This document shows, piece by piece, positions 8,934 to 17,441 of a stretch of DNA of 64,000 nt. Position 1 is the first letter of the stretch. Each line of letters starts with the position of its first letter. The notes beneath the pieces are model-generated. The model was not told the origin of the DNA. It saw only the letters and a program-made list of their open reading frames with translations, and did no database searches. Source of the stretch: an uncultured Neptuniibacter sp. (GTDB lineage: Bacteria > Pseudomonadota > Gammaproteobacteria > Pseudomonadales > Balneatricaceae); the NCBI RefSeq assembly GCF_947498015.1, contig NZ_CANMIR010000002.1, positions 248,001 to 312,000 of the forward strand, given 5' to 3'. A program made the translations under genes and the position numbers.

Positions 8934-9524
8934 ATGGAACTCGAAGACCGCATCGTCAGCCAGTTTCACAACTCAATGGAGATTAATGCGATCACCATTG
9001 AACAATACACCCCGCTCATCGCCCATGCAGGTGAGCTACTTCTGCACTGTCTTGTAAGCGAAAGCAAGATTCTCTGCTGCGCAAACGGTGCCTCATCCGC
9101 ACTCGGGCAACATTTCACATCACTGCTGATGAACCGATTCAGTCATGAACGCCCCGGCCTCCCAGCAATAAACCTCAACTCTGATGGGGCTACCCTGAGT
9201 GCGATCTGTGAAGACAGTAGCTTTATGGACGCACAAGCCAAACAGATACATGCATTAGGTCAACCCGGCGATATCTTACTCCTTATCACCACACACGGCC
9301 GCTCCAGTAGCTTAGTACAAGCGATCCAGGCAGCTCATGACCGCGATATGACCGTAATCGTTCTAAACGGATCCGATGGAGGTGATATTACAGCCCTGCT
9401 CAGTCCGGAGGAGATCGAGATCTGCATCCCCAGTGATGATCAGGCACTTGTCCACCATGCCCAGCTCCTCGTACTTCATGCATTGTGCGATTTGATTGAT
9501 TACCAACTCTTTGGAAGCGAATAA
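8934..9524 (+). CDS. diaA: DiaA-like SIS-domain protein
   Basis: 196 residues with one SIS (sugar isomerase) fold. SKILCCANGASSALGQHFTSLL and GDILLLITTHGRSSSLVQAI correspond to the two phosphosugar-binding loops. In E. coli, DiaA is a tetramer that binds DnaA and promotes initiation at oriC; related GmhA is a heptose isomerase. Placement between yraN and dolP supports DiaA over GmhA, but that rests on context and similarity. Confidence 0.87.
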   Translation: MELEDRIVSQFHNSMEINAITIEQYTPLIAHAGELLLHCLVSESKILCCANGASSALGQHFTSLLMNRFSHERPGLPAINLNSDGATLSAICEDSSFMDAQAKQIHALGQPGDILLLITTHGRSSSLVQAIQAAHDRDMTVIVLNGSDGGDITALLSPEEIEICIPSDDQALVHHAQLLVLHALCDLIDYQLFGSE

Positions 9525-9525
9525 C

Positions 9526-10110
9526 ATGCTGAAAATGAAAAGTATTGCGATAATTGCCGGCCTTGGGCTATCAGTCCTTATATCCGGCTGTTCAGATCTA
9601 ATTGGTGCCGGTCGAGAAACCCCCATACAGGAAGACCCGGGCCATAGAACCGTTGGCTCCTATATCGATGATGAAGTTATTGAGACGCTTTCACTGGTAA
9701 ACCTTAAGAAAGGCTCTTCAGAGATGGAAGCCTCTAACATCAGCGTAACCAGCTATAACGGTGTTGTTTTGCTAACAGGGCAGGCACCCAGTGATGCGGT
9801 TCGATCTGAAGCCGAACAAATCGTCAGCCAGGTACGAAAGGTTCGCAAGATCCACAACGAGATCAAGATTTCCGGCGTTTCCTCAGCCCTAGCCAGATCA
9901 AATGATCTTTGGTTAACCACCAAAGTGAAAGCCGAACTCCTGACGAACGGAAATGTAGAAGGCTCTCGAATTAAAGTTGTGACCGATAGCAGCACTGTTT
10001 ACCTGATGGGGTTAGTCAATCCACAGGAGGCTGATGTCGCTATCAACATCGTTCGCAATATTACCGGCGTAGAGAAAATCGTTAAGGTATTCGAATACGT
10101 GCAACGATAA
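9526..10110 (+). CDS. dolP: DolP (YraP)-like dual-BON-domain lipoprotein
   Basis: About 194 residues. Signal peptide with lipobox (LGLSVLISGC) followed by two BON domains, roughly residues 45-115 (ISVTSYNGVVLLTGQAPS) and 125-192 (IKVVTDSSTVYLMGLVN). DolP is an outer-membrane lipoprotein tied to envelope integrity and the BAM complex. It starts 1 bp after diaA. ATG 9526 is chosen because an upstream in-frame ATG lies inside diaA and would put extra residues before the signal peptide. A strong terminator follows. Confidence 0.9.
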   Translation: MLKMKSIAIIAGLGLSVLISGCSDLIGAGRETPIQEDPGHRTVGSYIDDEVIETLSLVNLKKGSSEMEASNISVTSYNGVVLLTGQAPSDAVRSEAEQIVSQVRKVRKIHNEIKISGVSSALARSNDLWLTTKVKAELLTNGNVEGSRIKVVTDSSTVYLMGLVNPQEADVAINIVRNITGVEKIVKVFEYVQR

Positions 10111-10127
10111 ATAGACTTATCAGAATT

Positions 10128-10153
10128 GGCCGCTTTTAACTTTAAAAGCGGCC
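10128..10153. terminator. Bidirectional terminator between dolP and sspB
   Basis: Perfect 11-bp inverted repeat (GGCCGCTTTTA, four-base loop, TAAAAGCGGCC) between two convergent genes. The A/T-rich lower stem can serve as a termination signal in either direction. Confidence 0.75.
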
Positions 10154-10162
10154 TAAATGTTT

Positions 10163-10582
10163 CTACTTGACTACTTTTAAGGCAGGTCTTGAGGATTTAT
10201 CCACAGGCGCTTCGTCACCCTCATCACTCTTCGCCTCACTTTCATCTGCCGTAGCAAGATAAGCCTCTGCACCTGGTTCAGCTCCAAATCCCATCCCCTG
10301 TCCATTCTCACGCGCATAAATTGCCAGAATTGCACTCATAGGGACAAAGATATCCATCGGCTGACCGGAAAAGCGGGCATTAAAAGAGATGCCCAGATCA
10401 TCCACATAGAAGTTTCTTACTGCTGACGGATTAATATTGAGAACAATCTGCCCATTCTCTACAAATTGAACAGGAATGATCGCCTCCCCGTTCTCTGCAT
10501 CTACCAACAGGTGCGGCGTTAGCTCACTATCTAAAAGCCAATCATAAAGCGCCTTAAGGATATATGGTCGACTCGGCTTCAT
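10163..10582 (-). CDS. sspB: SspB, ClpXP specificity factor (stringent starvation protein B)
   Basis: 139 residues. The folded N-terminal domain (RPYILKALYDWLLDSELTPH, GEAIIPVQFVENGQIVLNI) binds the ssrA tag. An acidic, disordered linker follows, then the C-terminal RPALKVVK, the XB motif that docks on ClpX. SspB delivers ssrA-tagged stalled-translation products to ClpXP. Start at ATG 10582 has GGAG 5 nt upstream; an in-frame GTG 6 bp earlier overlaps that SD. Confidence 0.95.
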   Translation of the reverse strand: MKPSRPYILKALYDWLLDSELTPHLLVDAENGEAIIPVQFVENGQIVLNINPSAVRNFYVDDLGISFNARFSGQPMDIFVPMSAILAIYARENGQGMGFGAEPGAEAYLATADESEAKSDEGDEAPVDKSSRPALKVVK

Positions 10583-10608
10583 ACACACTCCAGAATTTTA
10601 AAAATAAA

Positions 10609-10632
10609 AAAGGGATGAAAAATCATCCCTTT
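10609..10632 (-). terminator. Hairpin with T-tract between sspA and sspB
   Basis: 10-bp stem AAAGGGATGA/TCATCCCTTT with a 4-nt loop and T-runs on both strands. On the minus strand it ends in TTTTTT, so it resembles a Rho-independent terminator or attenuator placed inside the sspA-sspB pair. Confidence 0.7.
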
Positions 10633-10651
10633 TTTTAACACAAGCATTCCG

Positions 10652-11290
10652 TTAATCGCGCATCTCACGCTCAGCTTCAGATAAGCTTAGCTGAAATGAC
10701 TCACGCTCAAATAGACGCTCCATATACTTGAACAACGGCTTACACTGCTCTTCTGGAAGGTCGATCCCCAGTAGAGGCAAACGCCAAAGCAGAGGTGCAA
10801 GGCAGCAATCAACCAGTGTAAATTCTTCGCTCATAAAATATGGCTTTTCAGCGAAAATTGGTGAAATTGTCACCAAGCTGTCACGCAGCGATTGACGCAC
10901 CTCTTCAGCACGATCTTCATCATCAGCCATAGCCGCTTCAATAATCTGATCAGCCAGATCACACCAATCACGCTGAATGCGGTACATATACAAACGACTT
11001 TCCGCTCGCGCAACTGGATAGACCGGAAGCAACGGAGGATGCGGGAAACGCTCATCAAGGTATTCCATCATCACATTTGGCTCATAAAGAACCAGATCAC
11101 GGTCTAACAAGGTTGGCAGGCTGTTGTACGGATTCATAGAAGTTAGATCTTCAGGAAGATCATTCTCATCACAATCATGAATCTCTACAGCAACACCCTT
11201 CTCCGCCAGTACTATACGCACTCGATGGCTATACTGGTCTTCGCCATTTGAGTAGAAGGACATGGAAGAACGTTTAGCCACGACACCCAT
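10652..11290 (-). CDS. sspA: SspA, RNA-polymerase-associated stringent starvation protein A
   Basis: About 212 residues with a glutathione-S-transferase fold: thioredoxin-like N-terminus ([23 protein letters not shown]) and helical C-terminus ([31 protein letters not shown]). SspA binds RNA polymerase-sigma70 and affects stationary-phase gene expression and acid tolerance in E. coli. The ATG at 11290 has AGGGG 8 nt upstream. It precedes sspB as in E. coli, but a terminator-like hairpin separates them. Confidence 0.93.
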   Translation of the reverse strand: MGVVAKRSSMSFYSNGEDQYSHRVRIVLAEKGVAVEIHDCDENDLPEDLTSMNPYNSLPTLLDRDLVLYEPNVMMEYLDERFPHPPLLPVYPVARAESRLYMYRIQRDWCDLADQIIEAAMADDEDRAEEVRQSLRDSLVTISPIFAEKPYFMSEEFTLVDCCLAPLLWRLPLLGIDLPEEQCKPLFKYMERLFERESFQLSLSEAEREMRD

Positions 11291-11319
11291 TAACAATACC
11301 CCTTTTTAAAAACAGATAC

Positions 11320-11343
11320 GCGGCCCCTTTTTAAAGAGGCCGC
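11320..11343 (-). terminator. Hairpin downstream of petC
   Basis: GCGGCC...GGCCGC inverted repeat with A/T-rich inner pairs lies between the petC stop and sspA. On the minus strand it is followed within about 10 nt by GTTTTTA. Likely end of the petABC transcript. Confidence 0.6.
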
Positions 11344-11375
11344 GCCAGAATCCCTGTGATTATATCACAAAGCTA

Positions 11376-12149
11376 TTAGTGCACGTCTTTCCAGTACTCT
11401 TTCTTCAGAGCGTATGCCAGGAAGAAGAAGAGGAATAGGAAGATCAACACATAAGTACCTATACGCTGCGAGTCCAACTTAGATGGCTCACCCATGTAAA
11501 CCATAAAGTTAACAAGGTCATAAACTACCTTATCAAACTCTTCTGCAGACAGCTCACCAGTACCTTCCTCTACGGATGCACAGTTATTCAGTGGGGTATT
11601 AGTCAGAGGATCAATACCCTCACCACGCATACCGTGAGCATGCATATCATCCCAAGAGCAGCTAGCTGTCACCACACCCTGAAGGGAGCCTAGTACGTTA
11701 GGCATACCAACATCTTTAAATACAGCGTTGTTAACACCCCAAGGGCGGGAGTCATCAGCATAGAAACTACGCAGATAGGTGTATAACCAATCTGGTCCAC
11801 GCAGACGAGCTTCCAGAGTCAGATCTGGTGGAGGGTTACCAAACCATTTAGCAGCATCGCTCTTTGACATGGAAATAGTCATCTGCTCACCAACCTTCTG
11901 CTCACCAAAGATCATGTGCTCAGCAACCAGCTCTGAATCCATTCCCAGATCAATTGCAGCCCGCTCATAACGCTGATACTCAGCAGAGTGACAACCTAAG
12001 CAGTAGTTTACAAACGTTTTCATACCACGCTGCAGGGATGCTTGGTTATGCAGATCAACATCCATGCTATCCAGGTGGCCTTTCGAACCAGCAGCATTTG
12101 CAGCCAGAGGCAGCACTGCCATTACTAATGCAATTAAAAACTTTTTCAT
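11376..12149 (-). CDS. petC: Cytochrome c1 subunit of the bc1 complex
   Basis: 257 residues. A Sec signal peptide (MKKFLIALVMAVLPLAANAA) is followed by the haem c motif CLGCH (C50, C53, H54); the Met of VGMPNVLG is a likely axial ligand. A C-terminal membrane anchor (IGTYVLIFLFLFFFLAYAL) holds the domain on the periplasmic face. It passes electrons from the Rieske protein to soluble cytochromes. It shares one nucleotide with the petB stop (TAATG). Confidence 0.97.
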   Translation of the reverse strand: MKKFLIALVMAVLPLAANAAGSKGHLDSMDVDLHNQASLQRGMKTFVNYCLGCHSAEYQRYERAAIDLGMDSELVAEHMIFGEQKVGEQMTISMSKSDAAKWFGNPPPDLTLEARLRGPDWLYTYLRSFYADDSRPWGVNNAVFKDVGMPNVLGSLQGVVTASCSWDDMHAHGMRGEGIDPLTNTPLNNCASVEEGTGELSAEEFDKVVYDLVNFMVYMGEPSKLDSQRIGTYVLIFLFLFFFLAYALKKEYWKDVH

Positions 12150-13396
12150 TAGCCTGTCACCCTTTCTGGAACCGGTTTAGTGCTCTCCATTCTGGTGTAG
12201 AACGGCATCAGGAAGAAGTATGCGAAATACAGCGCAGTACAGATCTGAGCCACCAGAGTACGAGTTGGTGTAGATGCAACCACACCTAGGTAACCCAAGA
12301 TTACAAAGCTTACACAGAAGATAACCAGCATCACTTTACTGATCATACCTTTGTAACGAATGGATTTAACCGGGCTACGATCCAACCAAGGCAGTACAAA
12401 CAGAATTGCTATAGCACCACCCATTACGACAACGCCTGGGAACTGAGATCCAGCAATTGGCGGGATCGCACGCAGCATGGCGTAGAATGGAGTGAAATAC
12501 CAAACAGGAGCTATATGTTCAGGCGTTTTCAACGGGTTAGCCGGCTCAAAGTTTGGCGCTTCAATCAGATAACCACCTCCTTCAGGGAAGAAGAAGATTA
12601 CTGCACAGAAAACAAACAGGAACACAACCACACCGACAATATCTTTTACAGAGTAGTAAGGGTGGAAAGGGATACCATCAACAGGTACACCGTTCTCATC
12701 CTTATTCTCTTTGATCTCAACACCATCAGGGTTGTTAGAACCTACCTCATGCAGAGCAATGATATGAAGAACAACCAGAGCCAGCAGAACGATTGGTAAT
12801 GCAACAACATGCAATGAGAAGAAACGGTTCAGTGTAATACCAGAGATCAGGTAGTCACCACGGATCCATTCAGCAAGATCAGGACCAACAACTGGAACTG
12901 CAGCAAATAGAGAGACAATTACCTGCGCACCCCAGTAAGACATCTGGCCCCATGGAAGCAGATAGCCCATGAAAGCCTCAGCCATCAGCGCCAGGTAGAT
13001 TGTCATACCAAACAGCCATACCAGCTCACGAGGTTTACGGTAAGAACCGTACATCATGCCACGCAGCATATGCAGGTAAACAACCACAAAGAATGCAGAT
13101 GCGCCTGTGGAGTGCATATAACGCAGCAACCAACCGTATTCGACATCACGCATGATGTATTCAATAGACGCAAACGCACCTTCCGCAGAAGGATTGTAAG
13201 ACATAGTTAGCCAGATACCTGTCAGGATCTGGTTAACTAGCACCAACAGTGCCAAGGAGCCAAAGAAATACCAGAAGTTGAAGTTCTTTGGAGCGTAGTA
13301 TTTTGACAGATGATCTTCCCACATTGCCGTCGCTGGGAAACGATCATCGATCCAACCCATGATACCTGGGTTTCCTTTATTACGTGTGCCAGCCAT
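12149..13396 (-). CDS. petB: Cytochrome b subunit of the bc1 complex
   Basis: 415 residues, the full-length fused cytochrome b of proteobacteria, with about eight membrane segments. LRYMHSTGASAFFVVVYLHM and LHVVALPIVLLALVVLHI provide the paired histidines for haems bL and bH. The PVWYFTPFYAMLRAIP stretch corresponds to the PEWY loop at the quinol-oxidation site, with PVWY in place of PEWY. It oxidises ubiquinol and reduces quinone across the inner membrane. Coupled by TAATG to both petA and petC. Confidence 0.97.
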   Translation of the reverse strand: MAGTRNKGNPGIMGWIDDRFPATAMWEDHLSKYYAPKNFNFWYFFGSLALLVLVNQILTGIWLTMSYNPSAEGAFASIEYIMRDVEYGWLLRYMHSTGASAFFVVVYLHMLRGMMYGSYRKPRELVWLFGMTIYLALMAEAFMGYLLPWGQMSYWGAQVIVSLFAAVPVVGPDLAEWIRGDYLISGITLNRFFSLHVVALPIVLLALVVLHIIALHEVGSNNPDGVEIKENKDENGVPVDGIPFHPYYSVKDIVGVVVFLFVFCAVIFFFPEGGGYLIEAPNFEPANPLKTPEHIAPVWYFTPFYAMLRAIPPIAGSQFPGVVVMGGAIAILFVLPWLDRSPVKSIRYKGMISKVMLVIFCVSFVILGYLGVVASTPTRTLVAQICTALYFAYFFLMPFYTRMESTKPVPERVTG

Positions 13397-13992
13397 TATG
13401 CAGTCTCCTGATCTACACCAACAATGATCACACTATCACTCTCATAATGATGAGGTGGGATCACTAGGTTACTTGGAGCCGGGGAGCCGTTCATAACACG
13501 ACCAGATAGATCGAAACGGGAACCGTGGCACGGACAGTAGTAACCACCTACCCAATCAGCGCCCAGATCAGCAGGCGCAATTTCTGGGCGGTATGTTGGA
13601 GAACAACCCAGATGCGTACAAATACCCACGAGCACTGCGATATCATCACGCAGGGAACGCGCAGGCGTCTGAGGAATATACTCAGGCTGCTGTGCCACAT
13701 TTTCAGAATTAGGATCCTGTAAGTTATTCAACTTAGCCAGGTTAGCCAGGGCTTCTTCGCTACGGCGAACAATCCATACAGGCTTACCACGCCAGCTTGC
13801 AACCATCTGCTGACCCGGCTCTAGTTTACTTACATCGACCTTGACAGGTGCACCGGCAGTTCTTGCCTTAGCACTTGGCGTCCAGGAAGCTACGAATGGG
13901 ACTGCTGCTCCTATAGCACCTACCGCACCAACTGCGGATGTAGCACCAACTAGGAGACGGCGCCGACCCTTATTCACGCCATCATTGCTCAT
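13396..13992 (-). CDS. petA: Rieske 2Fe-2S subunit of the bc1 complex
   Basis: 198 residues. A twin-arginine type N-terminus (GRRRLLVGATSAVGAVGA, arginines at 10-12) contains the single membrane anchor. The cluster-binding boxes CTHLGC (125-130) and CPCHGS (153-158) are intact. It accepts an electron from ubiquinol and hands it to cytochrome c1. First gene of petABC, with a GGGGAGA-type SD upstream of ATG. Confidence 0.97.
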   Translation of the reverse strand: MSNDGVNKGRRRLLVGATSAVGAVGAIGAAVPFVASWTPSAKARTAGAPVKVDVSKLEPGQQMVASWRGKPVWIVRRSEEALANLAKLNNLQDPNSENVAQQPEYIPQTPARSLRDDIAVLVGICTHLGCSPTYRPEIAPADLGADWVGGYYCPCHGSRFDLSGRVMNGSPAPSNLVIPPHHYESDSVIIVGVDQETA

Positions 13993-14026
13993 TAAGATTA
14001 TCTCCCCTCAATCGACCTTATTTTAT

Positions 14027-14046
14027 ATTTCTGCAGGTGCAGAAAT
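14027..14046. promoter_or_regulatory. 20-bp palindrome upstream of petA (candidate operator)
   Basis: Perfect inverted repeat: arms ATTTCTGCA (14027-14035) and TGCAGAAAT (14038-14046) around GG. It lies 35 bp upstream of the petA ATG and downstream of the best promoter match. The near-absence of a loop suggests a dimeric protein site more than an RNA hairpin. The binding protein is unknown. Confidence 0.5.
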
Positions 14047-14103
14047 ACTCTGGCCGCTAAGAATTATAAAGCTACGGAAACATGTATCTTCAAAATGGCC
14101 CAA

Positions 14104-14132
14104 ATAGTAATGAAATTACCCCTTTCTTACAA
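14104..14132 (-). promoter_or_regulatory. Putative sigma70 promoter for petABC
   Basis: Minus strand: TTGTAA (14127-14132), 17-bp spacer, TACTAT (14104-14109). This would give a leader of about 105 nt before petA, containing the 14027-14046 palindrome. Confidence 0.5.
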
Positions 14133-14189
14133 GGTGAATTACTGAATAAAAGGGGTTCTTTAGGCCAAAGTATTGACTTGGTGCAGTGC

Positions 14190-14232
14190 AAAAAAAACGC
14201 CCACCCCAGCAATGGGACAGGCGTTTTTTTTG
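14190..14232 (-). terminator. Rho-independent terminator after rpsI
   Basis: Arms built on ACGCC...GGCGT (14197-14201 with 14220-14224), flanked by an 8-nt A-run and an 8-nt T-run. It lies about 30 bp after the rpsI stop and can work on both strands. Confidence 0.85.
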
Positions 14233-14260
14233 AATCCAGATTTCTCTGCGAAAAATCGAA

Positions 14261-14653
14261 TTAACGCTTGGAGAACTGTGGCTTCTTACGCGCTTTACGC
14301 AGACCCACTTTCTTACGCTCAACCATACGCGCATCACGAGTTACATAACCCGCTTCACGCAATGCAGGACGCAGAGTTTCATCATATTCCATCAGCGCAC
14401 GCGTGATACCATGACGAATCGCACCAGCCTGACCGAAGCCGCCGCCACCTTTTACAGTAACAACAACGTCGAAAGCTTCCAGATTGTTAGTCAGCTCTAG
14501 TGGCTGACGAACGATCATGCGAGCAGTTTCACGACCGAAGTACTCTTCGATAGTGCGGTTATTGATAGTGATTGCACCTGTACCTGGACGCAGGAAAACA
14601 CGAGCAGTAGAAGTTTTACGACGACCTGTACCGTAATACTGTGTAGTAGACAT
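14261..14653 (-). CDS. rpsI: 30S ribosomal protein S9
   Basis: 130 residues, full length. The N-terminal [19 protein letters not shown] and the strongly basic tail ending KKPQFSKR, which reaches the P-site tRNA, are diagnostic. It follows rplM by 14 bp, the invariant rplM-rpsI operon. Confidence 0.99.
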   Translation of the reverse strand: MSTTQYYGTGRRKTSTARVFLRPGTGAITINNRTIEEYFGRETARMIVRQPLELTNNLEAFDVVVTVKGGGGFGQAGAIRHGITRALMEYDETLRPALREAGYVTRDARMVERKKVGLRKARKKPQFSKR

Positions 14654-14667
14654 GATTTTCCTTCCCC

Positions 14668-15096
14668 TTAGATGTTCAGTTCTTTAGGCTGCTGAGCCTG
14701 ATGCGGATGTTCTGCACCAGCGTATACTTTCAGCTTTGCGTACATAGCGCGACCCAGAGGACCTTTTGGCAGCATGCCTTTAACAGCCAGCTCGATAGTG
14801 CGCTCAGGGAAAGTTTCTACCATTTTTTCGAAAGAAGCTTCTTTCAAACCACCTGGAAAACCAGTGTGGTGGTAGTAAGTTTTATCCTTACGCTTGTTAC
14901 CTGTAACGCCCACTTTTTCAGCGTTTACAACTACGATGTAGTCACCAGTATCAACGTGTGGAGTATATTCTGGCTTATGCTTACCACGCAGACGGCGTGC
15001 AATTTCAGTAGCCAGACGACCCAGAGTTTTACCTTCTGCGTCAACAACGTACCAGTCGCGTTTTACTTCGGCTGGCTTAGCGACGAATGTTTTCAT
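14668..15096 (-). CDS. rplM: 50S ribosomal protein L13
   Basis: 142 residues. [39 protein letters not shown] and [14 protein letters not shown] are the family signatures. It is an early-assembly 50S protein and in E. coli represses its own operon through the mRNA leader. An SD (AAAGG) lies about 8 nt before ATG, and the predicted leader is about 137 nt. Confidence 0.99.
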   Translation of the reverse strand: MKTFVAKPAEVKRDWYVVDAEGKTLGRLATEIARRLRGKHKPEYTPHVDTGDYIVVVNAEKVGVTGNKRKDKTYYHHTGFPGGLKEASFEKMVETFPERTIELAVKGMLPKGPLGRAMYAKLKVYAGAEHPHQAQQPKELNI

Positions 15097-15240
15097 CTGT
15101 ATAGCCTTTTTCTTGGCTCAGATCTCGTTGATTTTATTAAAAAACCGCCCGATCTGACTTATAATTATTTGTTGCCCGAAACTCTTCATGACAACTCGCT
15201 TTTGCCCAAAATTTAAACACAGCTAAACTTGGGAGCGCGC

Positions 15241-15269
15241 ATTATACTTATCGACACTCAGGCCCGCAA
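15241..15269 (-). promoter_or_regulatory. Sigma70 promoter of rplM-rpsI
   Basis: Minus strand: TTGCGG (15264-15269), 17-bp spacer, perfect TATAAT (15241-15246) followed by GCGCGC, a GC-rich discriminator typical of stringently controlled ribosomal promoters. Predicted start near 15234. Confidence 0.75.
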
Positions 15270-15353
15270 CCAATAAACAACACGAAAACCAAAAAACTCG
15301 ACGCGAGACGCGCCTTCTACAATGGAAGCACCTCTGCTGGAACTACTTTGCTA

Positions 15354-15399
15354 TGCCCTTGGGCACTCGCAGCGAGTATGTACTTGCATGCCCATTGGG
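15354..15399. repeat. Run of short perfect palindromes in the rplM-zapE gap
   Basis: Three small inverted repeats follow closely: TGCCCTTGGGCA (15354-15365), ACTCGCAGCGAGT (15365-15377) and CCCATTGGG (15391-15399). They sit in a 369-bp gap (15097-15465) otherwise holding the rplM leader and promoter and the zapE terminator. No coding potential is seen. Function unknown. Confidence 0.4.
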
Positions 15400-15411
15400 T
15401 CGCTAGCCGCG

Positions 15412-15442
15412 AAAAAAATGCGCCATAACGGCGCATTTTTTC
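15412..15442 (-). terminator. Terminator after zapE
   Basis: Stem AAAAAAATGCGCC / GGCGCATTTTTT with a 5-nt loop ATAAC; on the minus strand a run of T follows the GC core. It lies 24 bp after the zapE stop. Confidence 0.88.
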
Positions 15443-15465
15443 TAAAACATTAATCGTAGCTCAGT

Positions 15466-16578
15466 TTAAGCTCTATGCTCGCGAGCCAGATACTCATGCG
15501 ACTGCATCTCCAGCAGACGACTCTGTGTGCGCTCGATCTCAAACTCCAAACGCCCTTCAGTGTAGATCTCATGGATCGGCTTTTCTGCACTGACAATCAG
15601 CTTTACACCACTGTCATAAAATTCATCAACCATATTGATGAAACGGCGTGCAGCATCATCATTTGAGCGCCCCAACTGCGGCACATTGCCCACCATTACA
15701 GCATGAAAAATTTTAGCCAACTCAATGTAGTCATTTTGGGAACGTGGCCCCTCACAGATCTCTTTAAAATCGAACCACACGACATCTTCACAGCATCGAC
15801 GCGTCTGCATATCACGTCCGTTAATATCCAGAACCTCGTTCTCAACTACCTCTTCCAGATCTGGCGCAAGACTTTCAAAACTTCGGTTTAAGCTCTCGTC
15901 CGCTGCAGCATCCAGTGGATAATGATAAAGCTCCGCCTGCTCTAAGGCTCGCAAACGATAGTCCACACCACCATCAACGTTTACCACCTCAGTGTAGCGA
16001 TTCAACATATCAATCGCTGGTAGGAAACGCGCACGCTGTAAGCCATCCTTATACAGACCATCCGGTACTATATTAGAAGTAGCAACCAACGCCACACCGT
16101 TATTAAATAGCTCTTGCAGCAAACCGCCCAGAATCATAGCGTCTGTGATATCAGTTACAAAAAACTCATCAAAACAGATAATTCTTGTTTCTTGAGCATA
16201 TTTTTTACCGATCTCCACCAGAGGGTTTGCCGTCCCATCCAACGCTTTTAGCTCAGTATGAACCCGCTGCATAAAACGATGGAAGTGCGTACGCATCTTC
16301 TGTTCAAACGGCAGGCTGTCATAAAAAGTATCCATCAGATAGGTCTTACCACGACCAACCCCGCCCCAGAAATACAACCCTTTCACAGGCTCTTTCACAT
16401 CAGGCTTCTTGAGCTTACTCTTAAGACGCCCCATTAGCCCGACTTTAGGAGCCTCCTTTTGCGAGGAGACAAGATCTTCATAAAGACGTTGCAAATGCTC
16501 TACAGCCATCTCTTGGGCCGGATCATATGAAAAGTCTTCCCGCTTTAGGTCTTGCTTATATCTTTCTAATGGAGTCAT
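15466..16578 (-). CDS. zapE: ZapE, AFG1-like P-loop ATPase linked to cell division
   Basis: 370 residues. Walker A is GGVGRGKT (72-79) and Walker B is CFDEF (134-138), inside the AFG1/LACE1-type ATPase domain; TSNIVPDGLYKDGLQR is a further family motif. In E. coli, ZapE interacts with the Z-ring and is needed for division under stress. The gene stands alone, with its own terminator, next to rplM-rpsI as in Pseudomonas. Confidence 0.94.
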   Translation of the reverse strand: MTPLERYKQDLKREDFSYDPAQEMAVEHLQRLYEDLVSSQKEAPKVGLMGRLKSKLKKPDVKEPVKGLYFWGGVGRGKTYLMDTFYDSLPFEQKMRTHFHRFMQRVHTELKALDGTANPLVEIGKKYAQETRIICFDEFFVTDITDAMILGGLLQELFNNGVALVATSNIVPDGLYKDGLQRARFLPAIDMLNRYTEVVNVDGGVDYRLRALEQAELYHYPLDAAADESLNRSFESLAPDLEEVVENEVLDINGRDMQTRRCCEDVVWFDFKEICEGPRSQNDYIELAKIFHAVMVGNVPQLGRSNDDAARRFINMVDEFYDSGVKLIVSAEKPIHEIYTEGRLEFEIERTQSRLLEMQSHEYLAREHRA

Positions 16579-16730
16579 GTGAGAGCGCCAGTTTGATCTG
16601 CTTTTTAACCTGCGCGAACTTTACCGGCGAAAGTACTATTTAGCAAATGCAACAAAAGGAGGAAATACTGTTACAACAAGAGGTCTAAACACTGATTTGA
16701 GATCATTACGACCTGATAATTGATATCACA

Positions 16731-17441
16731 TTACAAACCCAGAATGGGCATTAATAGTGGTAGCATGAAAGCAGTGAATGTTCCGGTCATGCTCATCGCC
16801 AAACCACCAAAGGCGCCAGCAACCATTCCATATTCAAATGCAAATGCTGTCCCCATCGCATGCGCTCCCACCCCAAGCACAAACCCTCTTACAGATTCAT
16901 CTTTAATACCTAACACCCGATAAACGAACGGTGCTATCAAACACCCCATCGCCCCAGTAATCAGAACAAGCCCAGCAGACAAAGATGGATAACCACCCAT
17001 CTTTTCAGCCACCGCAATCGCAATCGGGGACGTTACAGACTTAGGAGCAATGGTTAATAACAGTTGATCACTGAAACCAAACAAAACCCCTATCATGATT
17101 GCTGAGGCCGCAGCAACAATCGCTCCAACAACACACCCCACCAGCAGCGGGAACAGTAATCTTTTAACAGTTGCCAGATTCTCATAAAGCGGGATAGCTA
17201 AAGCGACAACTGCCGGACCTAAAAGCAGATGAATATACTGCCCACCTTGCATATATGTCGGATAATCTGTCTCAGTGAATTTCAAAACTACGATGATTAA
17301 CGTCAAAGAAACCAATACAGGATGCAGAAAAGGTGTTTTACCCGCTTTAGCATTGACCCAGGAAGCGAAGAGAAACACAAGTAACGTCACAACCAGCCAG
17401 AGTACAGGAAAAGCTTGAAAGTGCCCCCAAAGATCAGTCAT
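16731..17441 (-). CDS. lrgB: LrgB/CidB family membrane protein (YohK-like)
   Basis: About 236 residues, largely hydrophobic with several membrane segments; APKSVTSPIAIAVAEKMGG and GVGAHAMGTAFAFE are the conserved family blocks. LrgAB/CidAB were described as holin-antiholin-like murein hydrolase regulators. The Bacillus pair PftAB transports pyruvate, so a carboxylate transport role is possible. ATG 17441 is preceded by AGGAGGAGG at ideal distance and overlaps lrgA by 8 bp. Confidence 0.92.
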   Translation of the reverse strand: MTDLWGHFQAFPVLWLVVTLLVFLFASWVNAKAGKTPFLHPVLVSLTLIIVVLKFTETDYPTYMQGGQYIHLLLGPAVVALAIPLYENLATVKRLLFPLLVGCVVGAIVAAASAIMIGVLFGFSDQLLLTIAPKSVTSPIAIAVAEKMGGYPSLSAGLVLITGAMGCLIAPFVYRVLGIKDESVRGFVLGVGAHAMGTAFAFEYGMVAGAFGGLAMSMTGTFTAFMLPLLMPILGL

